From Pseudomonadota bacterium (GTDB taxonomy: Bacteria; Pseudomonadota; Alphaproteobacteria; Rhizobiales; Xanthobacteraceae), in assembly GCA_023451825.1 (NCBI GenBank), contig JAEXYA010000004.1, positions 41,860 to 105,859 on the forward strand: a stretch of 64,000 bases of DNA. The letters run 5' to 3'. The notes beneath the pieces were generated by a model that saw nothing but the letters and a program-made list of their open reading frames with translations, searched no databases and was not told the origin of the DNA. Shown piece by piece: positions 60,769 through 64,000 of the stretch. Within the stretch, counting starts at the first letter, position 1. Every line of letters starts with the position of its first letter. The position numbers were made by a program, and so were the translations under genes.

Positions 60769-60784
60769 CGGCGCACCGGCAGCG

Positions 60785-62101
60785 TCACCCCACCTCGTAC
60801 CAACGCACAAGACGCGGCGAGGCCCAATCGGTGGTGAAGGCTTCGAGCAGCCAGCGGCCGGTATTTTGAGCCACAAAAGCGATACGTTGGGTCTGGCCGG
60901 GGTCGAGGGCCAGGGTGTCGAGCCAGAACGGCTTCCAGCCATCGTCCAGTTTGTCGAGCAGGCGGAAGTGGTGACCGTGCATCTGCAGGACGGCCGGAAC
61001 GGCGGCGTTGTTTTTCAGGGTGAGGACCACCGGCTTGCCGGACTTGACCTTGAAGGCGGGGGCGGTCGAAGGACCGAGCTCCAGCGGCTTGATCCAGCCG
61101 GCGTCGGGCGCGCCGAGACTGAGGTCAGATCGCATGGCAGCCTTGAGGTCGATCTGGATCGGCAGGCCGTTGGAGGGCAGCGGGGTGACCGTCTGCATCG
61201 GCGCGGCGCGGAGTGGCGGGTCCTTCAGCGTGACGAGCTGGCCGACCTTGCGGATATCCTTGCCGTCGTGAAGCAGGATCCCGGTGACGGTCCCGGCCGT
61301 CTTGGCGATGTCGAGAAACACGTCGATGCGGGTACCGGGCGCCAGCACGACTTGATTGTTGCGCGCCGGGAACGGCTCGGCGGGCTGGCCGTCGATGGCC
61401 ATCACGCGGACGTCTTGATCCTCGAATTTCAGAGCGATCACAGAGCGTTGGCAGCCATTGATGAGACGGAGTCTGAGCCGCTCATTGGTTTTGACCGGGA
61501 TGTCGTGCAGCGCTTTGCGATTGGCCAGGAACATCACGGCGGCATCTGTCGGATCGATGCCCGGCGCCAGCAGCTTGCCGGCTGCGGTGACCCGGAAGTC
61601 CTCGACCAGTAGCACCTCGTCGCGATCGACCTCGACCGGATCGGTCTCCTGCACCACCATGCTGCGGACCTGCGACGGCAGCGACTGGCCATCGCCGAGC
61701 AGGCGCATGTCCACATAGGAGGTGCCGGCGCTCCGCATCGTCAGCTTGAACGAATCCTTGGCCCCGGCGGCGATCGGCTTGCGGTCCAGCAGCGGCGCAA
61801 TGCCGGACACGGCGTTGATGCCGCGGCAGTTCAGCACGATGGGGCCGGGCAGCTGATTGACGATCTGGACGTCGATTTCGTCGCCGCGGTTGAAGCGGAG
61901 TGGACCCCGCTGAGCGCTGTGCAGTGTTCCCGCTTCGGAACTGCTGCCGGGCCGGACGATGAGCGGGCCGGGTTTCGCCTGCAGTTCCAGTGAGGTAACG
62001 GCTTGCGCGAAAGCCGCGTGCGACAGCAGGGGCGCAACGAGGGCACCACCGGCGCCAGCCAGCAGGGTACGACGGGTGAGGGCGATAGGGCTGTTCGTCA
62101 T
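60785..62101 (-). CDS. Multicopper-oxidase-fold protein lacking most copper ligands (SufI/FtsP-like)
   Basis: 438 residues from ATG 62101. A Tat signal (LTRRTLLAGAGGALVAPLL) leads three cupredoxin domains. At the sites where copper ligands are expected: HWHG reads NCRGI (91-95), YWYHSH reads SYVDMR (128-133), the HPxHxHGH motif keeps only QMHGHHF (near 373), and the C-terminal HCHxxxH motif reads LLEAFTTDW. So no complete type-1 or trinuclear site can form. This pattern matches SufI/FtsP, a Tat-exported copper-free relative that supports cell division, though orthology is not shown. Function is probably structural. Confidence 0.83.
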   Translation of the reverse strand: MTNSPIALTRRTLLAGAGGALVAPLLSHAAFAQAVTSLELQAKPGPLIVRPGSSSEAGTLHSAQRGPLRFNRGDEIDVQIVNQLPGPIVLNCRGINAVSGIAPLLDRKPIAAGAKDSFKLTMRSAGTSYVDMRLLGDGQSLPSQVRSMVVQETDPVEVDRDEVLLVEDFRVTAAGKLLAPGIDPTDAAVMFLANRKALHDIPVKTNERLRLRLINGCQRSVIALKFEDQDVRVMAIDGQPAEPFPARNNQVVLAPGTRIDVFLDIAKTAGTVTGILLHDGKDIRKVGQLVTLKDPPLRAAPMQTVTPLPSNGLPIQIDLKAAMRSDLSLGAPDAGWIKPLELGPSTAPAFKVKSGKPVVLTLKNNAAVPAVLQMHGHHFRLLDKLDDGWKPFWLDTLALDPGQTQRIAFVAQNTGRWLLEAFTTDWASPRLVRWYEVG

Positions 62102-62251
62102 GCGGAAATTCCGACCATTTTCAGGCGCGAATGTCCAGTTGCGCCGGCTGCGGCAAGTGGCCCTGCGCAGGCCCATTTTTTTGCTGCGAATTGTCGTCTG
62201 CGTGTTATAAGCCCGCCGCTCGCGACATCGCGGCCGGACATGATGTTTTCT

Positions 62252-62336
<85 letters not shown>

Positions 62337-62493
62337 AGCGCAGATCGCGTATTTCCGGATTCGTGTCCGCGAGGGTCTTGCCTCCGCGAAGGCGGATCGG
62401 CTGAACCATCGATGCAGGCCTCGCGGTCATGCGTCGGAGAATTTTGACACTGTTCGGCCTCCGGCCGGACGAAGCGAGAAGAAGATTGACGCC

Positions 62494-63849
62494 ATGCAGG
62501 TGAATGAGACCCTCTCCGAGGGATTGAAGCGCGAATTCCAGATCAGCGTTCCGGCTGCCGACATCGAAGCTAAGGTCGATGCGCGCCTCGAAGACCTGAA
62601 GGGCAAGGTCAAGCTCAACGGCTTCCGTCCGGGCAAGGTTCCGGCCGGCCATCTGAAGCGCCTCTATGGCCGCTCGGTCGCCGCCGAGACCGTGGATGAA
62701 TTGATCCGCACCACCAACACCCAGATCTTCACCGAGCGTAACCTCAAGCTCGCCACCGAGCCGAAGATCACCATGCCGACCGAAGAGAAGGAAGTCGAAG
62801 ACATCCTCTCCGGCAAGGCCGACCTGAAATACACCGTGGCCGTCGAAGTCGTGCCGCCGATCGAACTGGCCGACTTCAAGAGCTTCGAAGTTGAGAAGCC
62901 GGTTGCCGATGTCAGCGACGCTGACGTTGACGAGTCGATCAAGCGCGTGGCCGATGCAAACCGCGCCTTCACCGAGAAGGCCGACGGCGCCAAGGCCGAG
63001 CAGGGCGACCGCGTGGTCGTCGGCTTCAAGGGCACCATCGACGGCGTCGCTTTCGAAGGCGGCACCGGCGAGGACATCCCGGTCCAGATCGGCTCCAACA
63101 CCTTCATCCCGGGCTTCGAGGACCAGCTGGTCGGCATCGCCAAGGGCGAGACCCGCACCCTCAAGGTCACGTTCCCGGCCAACTATGCCAGCGACACGCT
63201 GGCCGGCAAGGCCGCGGAATTCGAGACCACCGCGAGCAAGATCGAATCGCCGGTCGATGCCGCCATCGACGATGAGTTCGCAAAATCGCTCGGCCTCGAG
63301 TCGCTCGACAAGCTGAAGGAAGCCGCGCGCGAGCGTCTGGTTGCCGAATTCGCCGGCGCGACCCGCCAGCGCGTGAAGCGTCATCTGCTCGACCGTCTCG
63401 ACGAGACCCACAAGTTCGATGCGCCTCCGTCGCTGGTCGACGAAGAGTTCAAGCTGATGTGGAATTCGATCCAGCAGGAGATGGCGTCCTCGGGCAAGAC
63501 CTTTGCCGACGAGAACACCACCGAAGAAGCCGCGCAGGAAGAGTATCGCAAGATCGCCGACCGCCGCGTCCGTCTCGGTCTCGTGCTGTCCGAGATCGGT
63601 GAGAAGAACAAGATCTCCGTCACCGACGACGAGATCAGCCGCGCCGTGATCGAGCGTGCCCGTTCGATGCCGGGCCGCGAGAAGGAAGTCTGGGACTTCT
63701 ATCGCAGCAACCCGCAGGCGCTCGCCCAGCTGCGCGCGCCGATTTATGAAGACAAGGTCGTCGACTTCATCCTTGAGCTCGCCAAGGTCACCGAGAAGAA
63801 GGTGTCCAAGGAAGACCTGTACAAGGACGAGGACGAGAAGGCGGCTTAA
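62494..63849 (+). CDS. tig: Trigger factor (ribosome-associated chaperone and peptidyl-prolyl isomerase)
   Basis: 451 residues from ATG 62494; a longer in-frame start begins inside the tRNA gene and is rejected. The N-terminal ribosome-binding domain has VKLNGFRPGKVPAGHLKRLYGRSV (GFRxGxxP signature). The FKBP-type isomerase domain has GDRVVVGFKGTIDGVAFEGGTGEDIPVQIGSNTFIPGFEDQLVG, followed by the helical C-terminal domain. The acidic end (KDEDEKAA) is usual. clpP, clpX and lon usually follow in this order and would lie outside the window. Confidence 0.97.
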   Translation: MQVNETLSEGLKREFQISVPAADIEAKVDARLEDLKGKVKLNGFRPGKVPAGHLKRLYGRSVAAETVDELIRTTNTQIFTERNLKLATEPKITMPTEEKEVEDILSGKADLKYTVAVEVVPPIELADFKSFEVEKPVADVSDADVDESIKRVADANRAFTEKADGAKAEQGDRVVVGFKGTIDGVAFEGGTGEDIPVQIGSNTFIPGFEDQLVGIAKGETRTLKVTFPANYASDTLAGKAAEFETTASKIESPVDAAIDDEFAKSLGLESLDKLKEAARERLVAEFAGATRQRVKRHLLDRLDETHKFDAPPSLVDEEFKLMWNSIQQEMASSGKTFADENTTEEAAQEEYRKIADRRVRLGLVLSEIGEKNKISVTDDEISRAVIERARSMPGREKEVWDFYRSNPQALAQLRAPIYEDKVVDFILELAKVTEKKVSKEDLYKDEDEKAA

Positions 63850-63860
63850 CGCCTGGAATC

Positions 63861-63947
63861 GTAGGATGGGTTGAGCGTCTTCGCGAAAACCCATCACTGG
63901 GTCGCTCCAGACGTGATGGGTTTTCGCTTCGCTCAACCCATCCTACG
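63861..63947. repeat. Intergenic palindrome, family B
   Basis: GTAGGATGGGTTGAGCGTCTTCGCGAAAACCCATCA ... TGATGGGTTTTCGCTTCGCTCAACCCATCCTACGG, twelve bases after the tig stop. Confidence 0.88.
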
Positions 63948-63951
63948 GCAG

Positions 63952-64000
63952 CGGCGTTTTAGAACGTTCTAATCAAAACGCCGGCTGGTCTCTCCAGCCG
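63952..64000. terminator. Two consecutive hairpins downstream of tig
   Basis: First CGGCGTTTT / AAAACGCCG around AGAACGTTCT; second CGGCTGG / CCAGCCG with loop TCTCT, sharing two bases with the first. The window ends at the second arm, so a T-run after it cannot be judged. Confidence 0.5.

Overview
The window looks like a piece of an alphaproteobacterial chromosome from the Bradyrhizobium / Rhodopseudomonas / Afipia / Tardiphaga group (Nitrobacteraceae). The base composition is GC-rich. The gene order is typical of Hyphomicrobiales: glyA-nrdR-ribD-ribE-ribH-nusB-thiL, bamE / cytochrome bc1 chaperone / DUF177-plsX-fabH-ihfA-merR, rplM-rpsI, and glnB-glnA. Small GTAGG...CCTAC palindromes fill the gaps between genes, as is common in this family. 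Genus-level placement is inference. I see no prophage, insertion sequence, integrase or CRISPR array, so this is mainly core chromosome with small accessory patches.

Layout: 1-9.8 kb carries the 5' end of a chemotaxis receptor, aspS, a membrane-anchored protein, NADP-malic enzyme, a DoxX protein, a DHFR-like protein and a secreted deacetylase. 9.8-10.9 kb is a non-coding patchwork of repeats. 10.9-17 kb is the glyA/nrdR/riboflavin/nusB/thiL block, followed by the H+-pyrophosphatase hppA. 19.5-24.5 kb holds small or miscellaneous genes (NAT, DUF2171, an orphan TctC receptor, BamE, the bc1 chaperone). 24.5-28.3 kb is plsX-fabH-ihfA-merR, where the MerR protein has a long acidic tract. Around 28-30 kb there are tRNA-Pro(GGG) and several very small proteins, two of them downstream of EcfG-type promoter matches. 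30-40 kb is an exopolysaccharide locus whose composition matches holdfast / unipolar-polysaccharide loci: initiating glycosyltransferase, polymerase, two glycosyltransferases, co-polymerase, FemAB-like acetyltransferase and a deacetylase. 40-54 kb holds ctaA, metY, crotonase, rplM-rpsI, a GGDEF protein, an AI-2E family permease and a ThDP enzyme. 54-58 kb is glnB-glnA behind a sigma-54 promoter, plus nnr. 58-62 kb holds a GMC oxidoreductase, an AraC regulator and a multicopper-oxidase-like protein. The window ends with tRNA-Leu(UAG) and tig.

The most unusual things seen are as follows. (1) The GMC oxidoreductase gene is scrambled: the central coding blocks are present but permuted and partly inverted (58.70-59.06 kb), yet the reading frame stays open. 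(2) Several enzymes lack their catalytic residues: a NodB-type deacetylase without its Asp/His metal ligands, a Wzc-like co-polymerase without a Walker A lysine or tyrosine tail, and a multicopper-oxidase fold that has lost most of its copper ligands. (3) At least five families of short palindromes occupy about 20 intergenic gaps, and some supply the stop codon or abut the ribosome-binding site of the adjoining gene. (4) A very small hydrophilic protein lies directly behind a perfect EcfG promoter, apparently with no leader.
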